From Bacteroidales bacterium (GTDB lineage Bacteria > Bacteroidota > Bacteroidia > Bacteroidales > VadinHA17), in assembly GCA_003141415.1 (NCBI GenBank), contig PLLX01000181.1:3034-44885 (forward strand): 41,852 nucleotides of DNA. Reading direction: 5' to 3'. Below, in pieces: positions 28,465 to 37,036 of the stretch. Under the pieces are notes generated by a model. That model was not told where the DNA came from. It did no database searches and was given only the letters and a program-made list of their open reading frames with translations. Numbering within the stretch: position 1 is the first letter of the stretch; every line of letters starts with the position of its first letter. The position numbers were made by a program, and so were the translations under genes.

Positions 28465-29640
28465 CTAAATGAGTCTTGTCACAAAGCTCTCAGGAAGTAA
28501 TTTCATATTCTGAAGATCCACATTTTCAAGAACCAGAAGTCCGGGTCTTTTACCAGCTTCAATACTTCCAAACCGTTCTTCTTCTCCCAGTGCCTTGGAG
28601 CCATTCATTGTAGCCCACAACACAAGATCCTCAATTAGGATATCCGGAAAATTAAACTGAAGTGTTTTAAGTTCTTCAAGAATGCTGAGAGTCATATTAG
28701 AAGCAAGACTATCAGTTCCTATGACAATTTCACAACCCTCCTCAATAAGCAGATTTAATTGTGGTATTTGATTTTCGATGTAAATATTTGAATTGGGGCA
28801 TAGGCACCAGAATAAATTCCCTCTCTCTTTAATCATTCTGATGGTCTTTCTGTCAGCAAAAGTATTGTGAACAAGAATAAGATTTCCTGACTTAGTTATC
28901 TCATTAAGAATTACATCAACATGATTTTTAGCTGTTTCCAACCTTGGAGGCATCAATCCTGATCGTTTGTAAGAGGACATCAGGGGCCCGGTTTGGTTAC
29001 TAAGAAATATTTCTTCTCCGGCTGTTTCCATAAAATGAACGGAAGTTACCTTATTATTTAAACTTTCATTTTTGAGAAGTCGGAAAAGAGTCAGAGACAT
29101 CGAATATGCAGAGTGGGGAACCAGTGAAAATTGAAGGTCCATTTCCTTAGCTGTTCCGGCAACATTTGTTATGTCCTCCATTCGTCTTTCTGCTTTATCC
29201 GGATTAAGACCAAAAACTTCAAGAAGGTTAATATACCTGATCCTGCTCTCTTTTTTTATTTTGAAGGAATCAGAAGTGTTACAGACATCTGCGCATAGAA
29301 CTATTCCTTCCTTAAACATATGATTATCAGCAGAACATACGGAAGCAAATATGCTCTCCTTAGTGGAATCCCTGGTACTCCTGACCTGTTCGATAAAACC
29401 TCCAAGACCCATTCCTCTTGAGGTATATCCTTTCATGTGAGATAGCTCCAAATGACAATGACAATTGACGAACCCCGGAATTATAATTCCATTGTAAAAT
29501 TCGATAGAATGTTCTTCTTTAAGATTGCCGTTTGTATTTTCAATACTGATTATTGTCCCATCATCTTCAGTGGTTATTACTCCTCTCTTAAGCGGGGGAC
29601 CGGAATTCGTAATAACATATTGAGCAGTGAAACGTTTCAT
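28465..29640 (-). CDS. Amidohydrolase family protein (aminohydrolase/deaminase-like)
   Basis: This 391-residue TIM-barrel metal hydrolase resembles the ATZ/TRZ and SsnA/MtaD group. Metal ligands fit: VNCHCHLELSHMKG (HxH), VHFMET (His), LVHNTFAD (His) and GTDSLASN (Asp). The N- and C-terminal beta-sandwich pieces are present (GTIISIEN near the start, GSIEAGKRPGLLVLE at the end). Candidate substrates are aminofutalosine, guanine or a similar aminated ring, but I cannot choose. Its start overlaps the end of the DUF4296 gene by 4 bp, so the two are translationally linked. Confidence 0.85.
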   Translation of the reverse strand: MKRFTAQYVITNSGPPLKRGVITTEDDGTIISIENTNGNLKEEHSIEFYNGIIIPGFVNCHCHLELSHMKGYTSRGMGLGGFIEQVRSTRDSTKESIFASVCSADNHMFKEGIVLCADVCNTSDSFKIKKESRIRYINLLEVFGLNPDKAERRMEDITNVAGTAKEMDLQFSLVPHSAYSMSLTLFRLLKNESLNNKVTSVHFMETAGEEIFLSNQTGPLMSSYKRSGLMPPRLETAKNHVDVILNEITKSGNLILVHNTFADRKTIRMIKERGNLFWCLCPNSNIYIENQIPQLNLLIEEGCEIVIGTDSLASNMTLSILEELKTLQFNFPDILIEDLVLWATMNGSKALGEEERFGSIEAGKRPGLLVLENVDLQNMKLLPESFVTRLI

Positions 29641-30419
29641 ACTGCCAATGAACTATAAGTACTATAAGTAAGTGAGAGATTCTCTATATTAATATGTTTC
29701 TCAATACCATAAGGACGATTATCAAAATCATAGAGGATGCCTCTTAAACGACGAATTATATTCCCTGAAACGGTTATGAAGAGATTGTAAGTATGTGGTC
29801 GGCCATCTTTAATGTATTTAATTGATTTAATGTATTGCCTTTTTCCTGTTTCTATACTGTCGGCAGATGTTGAATATGCGATAGGTCTTGGATTAATCGA
29901 CTGGTCATCAGGGAAGAGAGTAGCAGAAAATGAAAGTGTATAATAGCCGGGTCTGTAAAGTGATATATCAAACATAGTCGAGTCGTTGCCTGAAATAGAG
30001 GGGATTGAATAAAAACCCTTGCCACGCCATAAGTTCGAAATACGAGCCTGTTCTATAATAGATTCTTTTTCAATACGGGATTCCATCTTACTTAATATCC
30101 CAAGAACCTGATCATATATCTTATTTAGTCTTTTTGGATTTTTAAAAAAATAATACTTCATCGTTCTGTCCATCATTTCTTTAGTATAACCATGTTTTTC
30201 AATAACCTGGTAATAGGATGCGATGGAGTCAAGGTAAGAATACCATGAATTAATCTTTGGAAGTGAAAGAAGTCCGTCCGCTATATGGATATCGGTCAAT
30301 AATGAAACCAGTTCTTTTTCCGGGATCAGATTCTTATTGTCCAGTTTATTTTTTCTGCCGGAACAAGATCCCATAATTATTGAAAACATGATCAATATGA
30401 GAAAAGCAAACCTGATCAT
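29637..30419 (-). CDS. DUF4296 lipoprotein with C-terminal extension
   Basis: A signal sequence ends IIMGSC, a lipobox with the lipidated Cys at about 19, so this is a lipoprotein. Residues 30-115 match DUF4296: IPEKELVSLLTDIHIADG, a KHGYTKEMMDRTMKYYF helix and KIYDQVLGIL. Most DUF4296 proteins end soon after; this one is 260 residues and continues with about 130 residues of beta-rich sequence (YRPGYYTLSFSATLFPDDQS...). The function is unknown, and envelope location is inferred from the lipobox. The gene is 75 bp after the permease and overlaps the amidohydrolase gene. Confidence 0.85.
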   Translation of the reverse strand: MIRFAFLILIMFSIIMGSCSGRKNKLDNKNLIPEKELVSLLTDIHIADGLLSLPKINSWYSYLDSIASYYQVIEKHGYTKEMMDRTMKYYFFKNPKRLNKIYDQVLGILSKMESRIEKESIIEQARISNLWRGKGFYSIPSISGNDSTMFDISLYRPGYYTLSFSATLFPDDQSINPRPIAYSTSADSIETGKRQYIKSIKYIKDGRPHTYNLFITVSGNIIRRLRGILYDFDNRPYGIEKHINIENLSLTYSTYSSLAV

Positions 30420-30494
30420 AGTATTTTAGTATTAAGGGTTTTTCTCATTTGTTTTTCGTAAAGCAGTATATACAGCAAATATAATATTTGATTA

Positions 30495-31721
30495 TCAAAC
30501 GTCTTTGTTCAGGTATTTTTTTGTCAGAAACCTGACGGGGTACCAGGCTGCCCAGTATCCGATTAAAAGGACTGTTCCCGGAACAATTATAAAATCCTTT
30601 ATCTTCATTACTACCGGGTATGAATCCATAATAAGTGACTGACTATGAAGTTTTACCAGCCCGTAAGTCTGCTGGAGCCAACAGACGGTAAAACCCAGAA
30701 TAATTCCTGAAAATGCACCAATTATTGAGATCAGCCATCCTTCAAATATAAAAATCTTTCTGATAAGGTTGTTATTGGCTCCCAGACTCTTAAGTATTTC
30801 AATATCCCGCTCTTTCTCTATTATAAGCATCGTAAGGGAGCCAATGATATTGAACGAAGCAATAATAAGTATAAGTGTAAGAATGAAGAAAATGGCAAGC
30901 CTTTCGGATTGCATTACCTTATAAAAAATGGCTTGCTGTTCATATCTGTTCTGAACTGTGAAGCCCTTCCCGAAGATTTTAATAATGTCCTTTTGTACGG
31001 CACGCGGATCGGCATGTTCACTGAATTTGATTTCAACAGTAGTGACTCCCTTATCAGTTTCGGTCAGTTCGCGTGCAAAATCTATTGGGATATAAACATA
31101 CTTTGAATCATATTCTTTTTCAACTTCAAAAATCCCGGAGGGGAATATAAACTTATGATTTAATGAGTTTTCAGCATTGAAGTTGGTATTACTCCCTGTC
31201 TTTCTTGGGAAAATTATTTCCAGGGGAGTTATGAAGTTGACCCCGATTCCAAGATATTGGGCAACCCCGATACCCGGGATAGCATATGGACGACCTTTAT
31301 CGTTTCTAAGAGTAAATTCACCCTCCCACATTGAGCTATCGATATTTGAAACCCTGGCATAGTTGTCATCAATACCCTTAATGGTTGCAATATACTGGCG
31401 TGAACCATATTTCAGAAGGGCATTGTCTTCAATTGTAAGGGAATAACATGATAGTCCTTCAACTTTTGCCAGAAGTTTCAGACGAGTAGTATCGGCAATA
31501 AATGTTTTACCTTCAGCAGCCGTTATTTTAATATCCGGATCAAATGTGTTGAAAATGGCACTTACCATTGTTTCAAGTCCGTTAAATACGGAAAGAATTA
31601 TAATCAGGGCCATAGTGCCAACTGCCACTCCTGCCACGGAAACTGCAGATATAATGTTTATGGCATTCCGCGATTTCTTTGCGAACAGGTACCTTTTTGC
31701 TATGTATAATGAGAGCTTCAC
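30495..31721 (-). CDS. FtsX/LolC-LolE-like ABC permease
   Basis: This 408-residue protein has the MacB/FtsX permease layout: N-terminal IAKRYLFAKKSRNAINIISAVSVAGVAVGTMALIIILSVFNG with a membrane helix, a periplasmic domain of about 220 residues, then three helices at the C-terminus (LAIFFILTLILIIASFNIIGSL and following). This is the LolC/LolE type, which releases lipoproteins from the inner membrane when paired with an ATPase. No partner ATPase lies nearby. It overlaps the methyltransferase stop by one base. The rbfA-to-permease order is common in Bacteroidota. Confidence 0.88.
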   Translation of the reverse strand: MKLSLYIAKRYLFAKKSRNAINIISAVSVAGVAVGTMALIIILSVFNGLETMVSAIFNTFDPDIKITAAEGKTFIADTTRLKLLAKVEGLSCYSLTIEDNALLKYGSRQYIATIKGIDDNYARVSNIDSSMWEGEFTLRNDKGRPYAIPGIGVAQYLGIGVNFITPLEIIFPRKTGSNTNFNAENSLNHKFIFPSGIFEVEKEYDSKYVYIPIDFARELTETDKGVTTVEIKFSEHADPRAVQKDIIKIFGKGFTVQNRYEQQAIFYKVMQSERLAIFFILTLILIIASFNIIGSLTMLIIEKERDIEILKSLGANNNLIRKIFIFEGWLISIIGAFSGIILGFTVCWLQQTYGLVKLHSQSLIMDSYPVVMKIKDFIIVPGTVLLIGYWAAWYPVRFLTKKYLNKDV

Positions 31722-32536
31722 TATTCTTGCTTTATGGCGGAGACCAACAGGCCGGTTCCGGTTTTATGAGTTAAAGAGAGATCAAAAATGTTAAGGATGA
31801 TTGAAACAGGGAAAAAAATCAAATAATAAAAGGGGAGAAGCAGAAAAAAGAGATATGAAACATTCAGCATCTTTATCGGATATTTCATTGACAATCTCCA
31901 GGAAATATTTCCGGGTTTTCCGTATGTATAACCTGCCTCAATCTTTTTGAAACCAGCCAGCGAAAGCTTCCCGGTTATATCTTTAATACTGTACCCGTCT
32001 CTTACATGTTCATCAATAAACGATTCTTCCTCTTCTCCATGTACATCTGAGCCACCTTTATCTGACGGTGTGGATATAAGTAATATACCATTGTTTTTAA
32101 GCGATTTGTAGAAATTTCTAAATACCAGGACATCTTCTTCAATGTGCTCCATAACATCTACCGAAAGAATGATGTCAAAACAATCGATGTCATTCAGAGT
32201 CGTGAGATCACAGGTATAAAAACAAACCCGGTCAGACAAACCTGTTTTTTCGAAAAAAATATTACAGTCATCTATCTGTTCTGTGTTGATATCAATAGCT
32301 TTAATCTTCCACCGGCTGTTCATCCTGCTCATGCGCCAGGTATATTGTCCGAATCCTGAACCGGCATCAAGAACAGATGCTTCTCCGGAAAATTGCCAGG
32401 CAATCTTCCGTAATGCTTTTTTAACATGCCACGTGCGGAGTAACAGGAGATCGAGAAGAAAATAGAGGGTCTTTCTTAAGAACAGAGATCCTGCGAAGAA
32501 CCTGCCGAGTGATCTTTTTATTGGCTCGTACTTCAT
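31721..32536 (-). CDS. Class I SAM-dependent methyltransferase
   Basis: This 271-residue protein has the class I SAM-binding motif VLDAGSGFGQYTWRM, the acidic KAIDINTEQ after strand 2, and FDIILSVDVMEHIEED. The C-terminus (about 205-250) has hydrophobic segments, suggesting membrane association. The methyl acceptor is not apparent: a lipid, quinone or small molecule is possible. It lies 15 bp after rbfA and one base before the permease gene. Confidence 0.88.
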   Translation of the reverse strand: MKYEPIKRSLGRFFAGSLFLRKTLYFLLDLLLLRTWHVKKALRKIAWQFSGEASVLDAGSGFGQYTWRMSRMNSRWKIKAIDINTEQIDDCNIFFEKTGLSDRVCFYTCDLTTLNDIDCFDIILSVDVMEHIEEDVLVFRNFYKSLKNNGILLISTPSDKGGSDVHGEEEESFIDEHVRDGYSIKDITGKLSLAGFKKIEAGYTYGKPGNISWRLSMKYPIKMLNVSYLFFLLLPFYYLIFFPVSIILNIFDLSLTHKTGTGLLVSAIKQE

Positions 32537-32551
32537 ATGTATGTATATATA

Positions 32552-32890
32552 TCAGGATTTCAGCAACTTGTCTATTTTATCGATATAGTCAAGACTGTCA
32601 TCAATATGGAAGGCAATATCAGGTACTATCCGAAGTTGCGACCTGACTTTCTGTCCCAGGTCAAATCTGATTTTAGAGCTGTGTTCTTCAATTGTCTTGA
32701 GAACTTCATCCTGGTTTGTCGTCGGGAAGATACTTAAATAGACTTTAGCAAATGATAGATCAGGACTAACACGTACCCTTGTGATTGAGACTAGTTTCCC
32801 GTGAGCGAATTCATTTCCCCTTTTAAGAAAGATATCGGCCAGTTCTTTCTGAATTAATCGCGATACTTTTTTCTGTCTTGTCGATTCCAT
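32552..32890 (-). CDS. rbfA: Ribosome-binding factor A
   Basis: RbfA binds 16S rRNA during 30S maturation. The KH-like fold is seen in QKKVSRLIQKELADIFLKRG, RVRVSPDLSFAKVYLSIFP and IRFDLGQKVRSQLRIVPDIAFHIDDSLDY. I place the start at the ATG at 32890 (MESTRQKK, 112 residues), not at 32956 as in the ORF track: the extra N-terminus MPLCLCAIVPFLLP is translated from repeat DNA and overlaps the promoter at 32912-32943. It is the first gene of the long minus-strand run. Confidence 0.93.
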   Translation of the reverse strand: MESTRQKKVSRLIQKELADIFLKRGNEFAHGKLVSITRVRVSPDLSFAKVYLSIFPTTNQDEVLKTIEEHSSKIRFDLGQKVRSQLRIVPDIAFHIDDSLDYIDKIDKLLKS

Positions 32891-32911
32891 GACCAGTTTT
32901 ATTTTAAGTGG

Positions 32912-32943
32912 CAAAGGTAATAAAAAAGGCACAATGGCGCAAA
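32912..32943 (-). promoter_or_regulatory. Promoter of rbfA
   Basis: On the minus strand TTTG (32943-32940), a 20-nt spacer and TACCTTTG (32919-32912) match the consensus. The -33 part lies in a low-complexity GGCGCAAAGGCA-type repeat. It decides the rbfA start at 32890. Confidence 0.7.
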
Positions 32944-32971
32944 GGCATAAAGGCACAAAAGCGGATCAGCG

Positions 32972-33056
32972 CCTCTCCCCAACCCCTCCCCCAGGGGAGA
33001 GGGGTTATGTAAATAACAAACAGCATGTTACCCCCTTCTCTCCTGGGAGAAGGGGG
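32972..33056. repeat. Two palindromic C/T-G/A-rich hairpins upstream of rbfA and trpS
   Basis: CCTCTCCCC (32972-32980) pairs with GGGGAGAGG (32994-33002), and CCCCCTTCTC (33031-33040) pairs with GAGAAGGGGG (33047-33056). They lie between the divergent rbfA and trpS genes, next to GGCACAAAG-type low-complexity sequence. No ORF of note is seen in this 270-bp gap apart from the promoters. Confidence 0.65.
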
Positions 33057-33126
33057 CAAGGGAATTGAGGTAATAAAAATTAGTTGAAAGGACTCTGAGC
33101 TAAATTCACCTATTCGAAAAATTAGC

Positions 33127-33134
33127 TAGCTTTG
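33127..33134 (+). promoter_or_regulatory. Possible -7 box of trpS
   Basis: TAGCTTTG fits TAnnTTTG and lies 25 bp before the ATG at 33160. It argues against the TTG start at 33148, which would leave almost no leader. No clear -33 box. Confidence 0.5.
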
Positions 33135-33159
33135 CGGTGAATTTTTATTGAAGAATACA

Positions 33160-34149
33160 ATGGACACAGTTGTTAGCGGTATCAGATCGACAGGAAACCT
33201 GCATCTCGGAAATTATTTCGGCGCTTTAAAGAACTTTCTAAAAATGCAGAAAGAGAACAACTGTTATTTCTTTATTGCTGATTATCATGCGCTTACAACG
33301 CATCCTAAACCCGAAGATCTTCACGGAAATATCAAACAGGTTCTGGCAGAATATCTTGCCTGCGGTATTGACCCTGAAGTTGCAACTGTTTTCATTCAGA
33401 GCGATGTTCCGGAAGTTTCTGAGCTATATCTTTTGTTGAATATGAATGCCTATGTAGGTGAACTTGAAAGGACCACTTCTTTCAAGGAGAAAATCAGAAA
33501 ACAACCAGATAATATTAATGCGGCATTATTAACATATCCGGTACTAATGGCGGCCGACATAATAATTCATAAAGCTAATAAAGTGCCCGTAGGGAAGGAC
33601 CAGGAGCAGCACCTTGAAATGACACGCAGGTTTGCCAGGAGATTTAATATGATGTATGAGGTAAACTATTTTCCGGAGCCGAATGCATATAATTTTGGCC
33701 AGCAGCTTGTTAAAATACCTGGACTGGATGGTACCGGGAAAATGGGCAAAAGTGAAGGAAACGGTGTTTTTCTTGTCGATTCTCCTCAGGAGATAAAGAA
33801 GAAAGTGATGAGAGCGGTTACCGATACAGGTCCGACAGCGCCCGGTCAGGAGCCATCGGAGCCGGTGATGAACCTGTTTACTATAATGAATGTTGTTTCA
33901 GATCAGGATACTGTTAAATATTTCAAAGATAAATATGCCTCATGCGAAATCCGTTATGGAGATATGAAAAAGCAACTTGCCGAGGATATTATAAAGTTTA
34001 CAAACCCAATACGGCTCAGGATCAATGATATACTATCTGATGAAAAATATCTTTCAAAGGTTGTTTCTGAAGGTGCGGAAAAGGCCAGGGCCAGTGCTTC
34101 AAAAACTTTGAGAGAAGTGAGAGAAATAATTGGTTACCGGCCGTTTTAA
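33160..34149 (+). CDS. trpS: Tryptophanyl-tRNA synthetase
   Basis: This class I synthetase of 329 residues (from ATG 33160; the ORF track adds four codons from a TTG) charges tRNA-Trp. SGIRSTGNLHLGNYFGAL contains the HIGH-type motif as HLGN, and GTGKMGKSEGN contains the KMSKS motif as KMGKS. LMAADIIIHKANKVPVGKDQEQHLEMTR is the conserved tryptophan-site and dimer region. The length and motifs fit the bacterial family. It is divergent from rbfA and followed by a structured 200-bp gap. Confidence 0.96.
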   Translation: MDTVVSGIRSTGNLHLGNYFGALKNFLKMQKENNCYFFIADYHALTTHPKPEDLHGNIKQVLAEYLACGIDPEVATVFIQSDVPEVSELYLLLNMNAYVGELERTTSFKEKIRKQPDNINAALLTYPVLMAADIIIHKANKVPVGKDQEQHLEMTRRFARRFNMMYEVNYFPEPNAYNFGQQLVKIPGLDGTGKMGKSEGNGVFLVDSPQEIKKKVMRAVTDTGPTAPGQEPSEPVMNLFTIMNVVSDQDTVKYFKDKYASCEIRYGDMKKQLAEDIIKFTNPIRLRINDILSDEKYLSKVVSEGAEKARASASKTLREVREIIGYRPF

Positions 34150-34151
34150 GT

Positions 34152-34232
34152 TAAAAAAGAAAGCCAGGTTTTTTGCCTGGCTGCCCTGATTGGTCAGGGT
34201 TATGATTGAGATTGTCTGTGTAATAATCATAA
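34152..34232 (-). ncRNA. Candidate small RNA with three hairpins and a terminator
   Basis: On the minus strand three stem-loops follow one another: TATGATT...AATCATA (34232-34226 / 34207-34201), CCCTGA-CCAA-TCAGGG (34199-34184) and AGCCAGG-CAAAAAA-CCTGGCT (34182-34162). The last runs straight into TTTCTTTTTT, a textbook intrinsic terminator. No minus-strand gene exists upstream that would need it, as both neighbours (trpS and the DUF3352 gene) read plus. A -24/-12-like sequence TTGGCACG-CAAT-TTGA lies at 34249-34234. I match it to no known RNA family. Confidence 0.45.
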
Positions 34233-34325
34233 TTCAAATTGCGTGCCAAATGGATCAGGTTCCTAAGGAATCTTGATGCATCATTGTTAATTCACCGTCT
34301 GCAACAGGTATAAACTTTTATTTGT

Positions 34326-34333
34326 TAATTTTG
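34326..34333 (+). promoter_or_regulatory. Possible -7 box of the DUF3352 gene
   Basis: TAATTTTG fits TAnnTTTG. It overlaps the ORF-track start (TTG 34322), so translation more likely begins at ATG 34358. Confidence 0.45.
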
Positions 34334-34357
34334 GATGGAACTATTAATAATCCTCGG

Positions 34358-37036
34358 ATGGGAAAAAGGATCGCAATTATTTCCGTCATAATCCTGATTT
34401 CAGGTCTTGCCATATTGGGATACTTTCTCCAGCAGGGCAGGAAAAATCTATTTACAGATCCTTACAAAGCAATCCCTCCGGATGCCTGTGTTGTTATTGA
34501 AACCGTTGACCTTAAGAGTTTCCTGAATTCGCTCACAACCGGAAGAGGATTATTTGGAGAAGCAGGGAAGGTAAAGGAATTAGACAGGTTTAACCAGGAG
34601 CTGAAATATCTTGCCGACCTGTTAAATAAACAGAATTTTAAAAAACTATTTAATGAGGGTGCTGCAATCATTTCATTTCACATAGATAAGAAAGGAAGAA
34701 TCGTTCCAATGGTTTCTATGCAGGTCCCTGCCGACATAAGAACACGGAATATTAAAGAGATGTTGAGTTCATCAGGAATTAAAGAGGTAATAGATACCAG
34801 ATTAAATGGGAATTCAGTTATTGAGGTTTCTTTTGCTATTGACAACCGGAAAGATACTGCCTATATTTCATTGATTTCAGGTTTAATGGTATGCTCAAAT
34901 TCAAAAGGATTGGTTGAAGCAGCGGTTATGCAGGCAGGCAAGGGGAATGATATCAGAAATGCACACGGTTTCACGAGAGTATTACTGGCATCAGGGAAAA
35001 ATGTGGATAAAATATTCGTAGTTTTTCCTAATCTGCAGGGTCTTTTGAAACCTCTTTTAGTTGCTGGAAGAAAAGATTTTTCAGATAAGGTTGGCAGGCT
35101 TGCCGGAACCGGGGGAGGAGATATTTATATCAGTGAAGATGGCCTGGTTCTGAGCGGTTATACTGAAAGTACCGATTCATCTGAATTACTTTATAAGTAC
35201 AAATTACTTCCTTCCAGGGATTTTCATACTTATAAGATTCTACCGTCGTCAACGGTGCTTTTTGAAACACTGGTTCTACCTTCTTTAAATCTTCATATTG
35301 TGTCTGACAGCTCCATATCACAGGAAGCATCAGATCTTGCCGTTAAGATTAAACCATATACTGGTGAGGAAATAACAAGGGCAATAATTGATATCAAAGG
35401 AAGACCGGTTATGGATAATACCTTGATTATTTATGAATTAACCAATCCTGTTCAGGCAGAACAACTTTTTCTTGAAGAACCCGGAGCAAAAAATGATATA
35501 CTCTATTTTGAACCCGACGATCAGGTTAAAATCCCTGTATACAGGACCTCTTTCAAGGGTCTGATCAGGGTTCTGCTGCCGGGATTCGCCCCGGATTTTA
35601 ATGAAACCTATTTTGCATTTTATGACAATTTTATGATTGCAGGAAACTCTTATGCCACTATATCAAAATTACTGTACGACAATATCCTCAACAAAACACT
35701 GGCAAATGACCTGACATATCGTGATTTCCAAAATACCCTGCCTAGTCGTGCCGGGTATTACTTTTTTTGTATTCCATCGCGGATTATTGATTACCTGTCA
35801 GGATACCTGACTGAAGATATTATTACTGCTCTTAAATCGAATAAAAGCTCACTTAATAAGATTCAGGCTGCAGGATACCAGTTCGCATCGAGTAATGGTA
35901 TGATATATAACAGTCTGTCAATCAAATTCAAGGAAGTGGCGCAGGAAGAATCGACTACCGAATGGGAAACTTTGCTTGACACTGTAGCAAGTATAAAACC
36001 ATTCTTTTTCACAAATCATATTACAGGTGCGAAAGAGATTTTCATTCAGGATATGAAGAACAATACATACCTGATAAATGCAGCCGGTCGTGTTCTCTGG
36101 AAAGTTCCACTGAATGAGAGGATTATGAGTACAATTTATATGATCGATTATTTCCGGAACGGAAAGTATCAGTTACTTTTTTCCGGGAAGAATTTTATTC
36201 ATGTCATTGATAGAAATGGTAATTATGTTGAGAGATATCCTGTTAAACTCAGATCCCCTGCAACAAACTCAATGGTGATGTTCGATTATGATAATAACCT
36301 GAATTACCGGCTATTCATTGCAGGAGAAGATAAAATGATATATTCTTACGACAAAAAAGGTAATGTTGTAAAAGGATGGACTCCATTCAGGACCACCGGT
36401 TATGTAAAAGCAGAGATAAATTATTTCAAAGTTTCAGGGAAAGATTATATTGTAGCCGCAGATGAAAACGCTGTCTATTTTCTTGACCGGGCAGGTAATA
36501 AAAGGATCAACCTGAAGGAACCGGTTACAAAAGCTGTCGGGTCAGCAATGCGTCTGAACATGGCGTCAGATCCATCTGTTGTTTGTTCAGCTCCCGATGG
36601 AACAATACAGCATATATACTTCGATGGCAGCGTTAAAAAGTTCAGTATTAAGAAATTTTCAGACGAACATTCATTCGATATTTTCGATGTGGACGGGGAT
36701 GGTTTTAGTGAATATGTTTTTATTGATAAAGGTATATTGTATCTTTATAACCATAACCGATCGGAGATTTTTACAAGGCAATTTGGCTCAGATGAACTTA
36801 GTGGACCTATTAATTTTATCTTTTCATCTACCGATAGAAAAATTGGTGTATTTGATGTGAAAAAGAATCTGATCTATCTTATCGGAAAGAATGGTAAAAC
36901 AATGAATGGGTTCCCTCTCAGGGGGGCATCAATGTTCTCAATCGGGAAGTTATCGGATAAAAGCGGTTGGCACCTTATTGTTGGCGGAACAGACAGGTTT
37001 CTGTATAATTATAAAATAGACACAGAAATTAAATGA
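34358..37036 (+). CDS. DUF3352 protein with C-terminal beta-propeller-like region
   Basis: From the ATG at 34358 the product has 892 residues. MGKRIAIISVIILISGLAILGYF is a signal anchor or uncleaved membrane helix, so the bulk is extracytoplasmic. PPDACVVIETVDLKSFLNSL is the typical opening of DUF3352 proteins; the middle repeats this alpha/beta pattern. The last 350 residues contain short repeats of strand-forming sequence with DRNGNYVERYP, YDKKGNVVKGW, FDVDGDGFSEYVFID and IGKNGKTMNGFP, like PQQ/FG-GAP propeller blades. The role is unknown; envelope assembly or sensing is a guess. The stop overlaps the start of the next gene by 4 bp. Confidence 0.85.
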   Translation: MGKRIAIISVIILISGLAILGYFLQQGRKNLFTDPYKAIPPDACVVIETVDLKSFLNSLTTGRGLFGEAGKVKELDRFNQELKYLADLLNKQNFKKLFNEGAAIISFHIDKKGRIVPMVSMQVPADIRTRNIKEMLSSSGIKEVIDTRLNGNSVIEVSFAIDNRKDTAYISLISGLMVCSNSKGLVEAAVMQAGKGNDIRNAHGFTRVLLASGKNVDKIFVVFPNLQGLLKPLLVAGRKDFSDKVGRLAGTGGGDIYISEDGLVLSGYTESTDSSELLYKYKLLPSRDFHTYKILPSSTVLFETLVLPSLNLHIVSDSSISQEASDLAVKIKPYTGEEITRAIIDIKGRPVMDNTLIIYELTNPVQAEQLFLEEPGAKNDILYFEPDDQVKIPVYRTSFKGLIRVLLPGFAPDFNETYFAFYDNFMIAGNSYATISKLLYDNILNKTLANDLTYRDFQNTLPSRAGYYFFCIPSRIIDYLSGYLTEDIITALKSNKSSLNKIQAAGYQFASSNGMIYNSLSIKFKEVAQEESTTEWETLLDTVASIKPFFFTNHITGAKEIFIQDMKNNTYLINAAGRVLWKVPLNERIMSTIYMIDYFRNGKYQLLFSGKNFIHVIDRNGNYVERYPVKLRSPATNSMVMFDYDNNLNYRLFIAGEDKMIYSYDKKGNVVKGWTPFRTTGYVKAEINYFKVSGKDYIVAADENAVYFLDRAGNKRINLKEPVTKAVGSAMRLNMASDPSVVCSAPDGTIQHIYFDGSVKKFSIKKFSDEHSFDIFDVDGDGFSEYVFIDKGILYLYNHNRSEIFTRQFGSDELSGPINFIFSSTDRKIGVFDVKKNLIYLIGKNGKTMNGFPLRGASMFSIGKLSDKSGWHLIVGGTDRFLYNYKIDTEIK

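Noticed and set aside
28318-28500. 60-residue plus-strand ORF across the amidohydrolase-radical SAM gap
   Set aside because: It is made of repeat sequence and overlaps coding DNA on the other strand.
32891-32956. N-terminal extension of RbfA in the ORF track (MPLCLCAIVPFLLPLPLK)
   Set aside because: It is translated from repeat DNA and overlaps a full promoter; the ATG at 32890 gives the normal RbfA N-terminus.
34240-34290. Sequence ATCAGGTTCCTAAGGAATC resembles the apical domain of SRP (4.5S) RNA
   Set aside because: The GGAA tetraloop and the AGCAG side of the symmetric loop are missing and no long flanking helix is found, so it is not SRP RNA.
34322-34357. TTG start of the DUF3352 gene and the four extra codons of trpS (33148)
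   Set aside because: Both lie on or just after TAnnTTTG boxes; downstream ATGs fit the families better.
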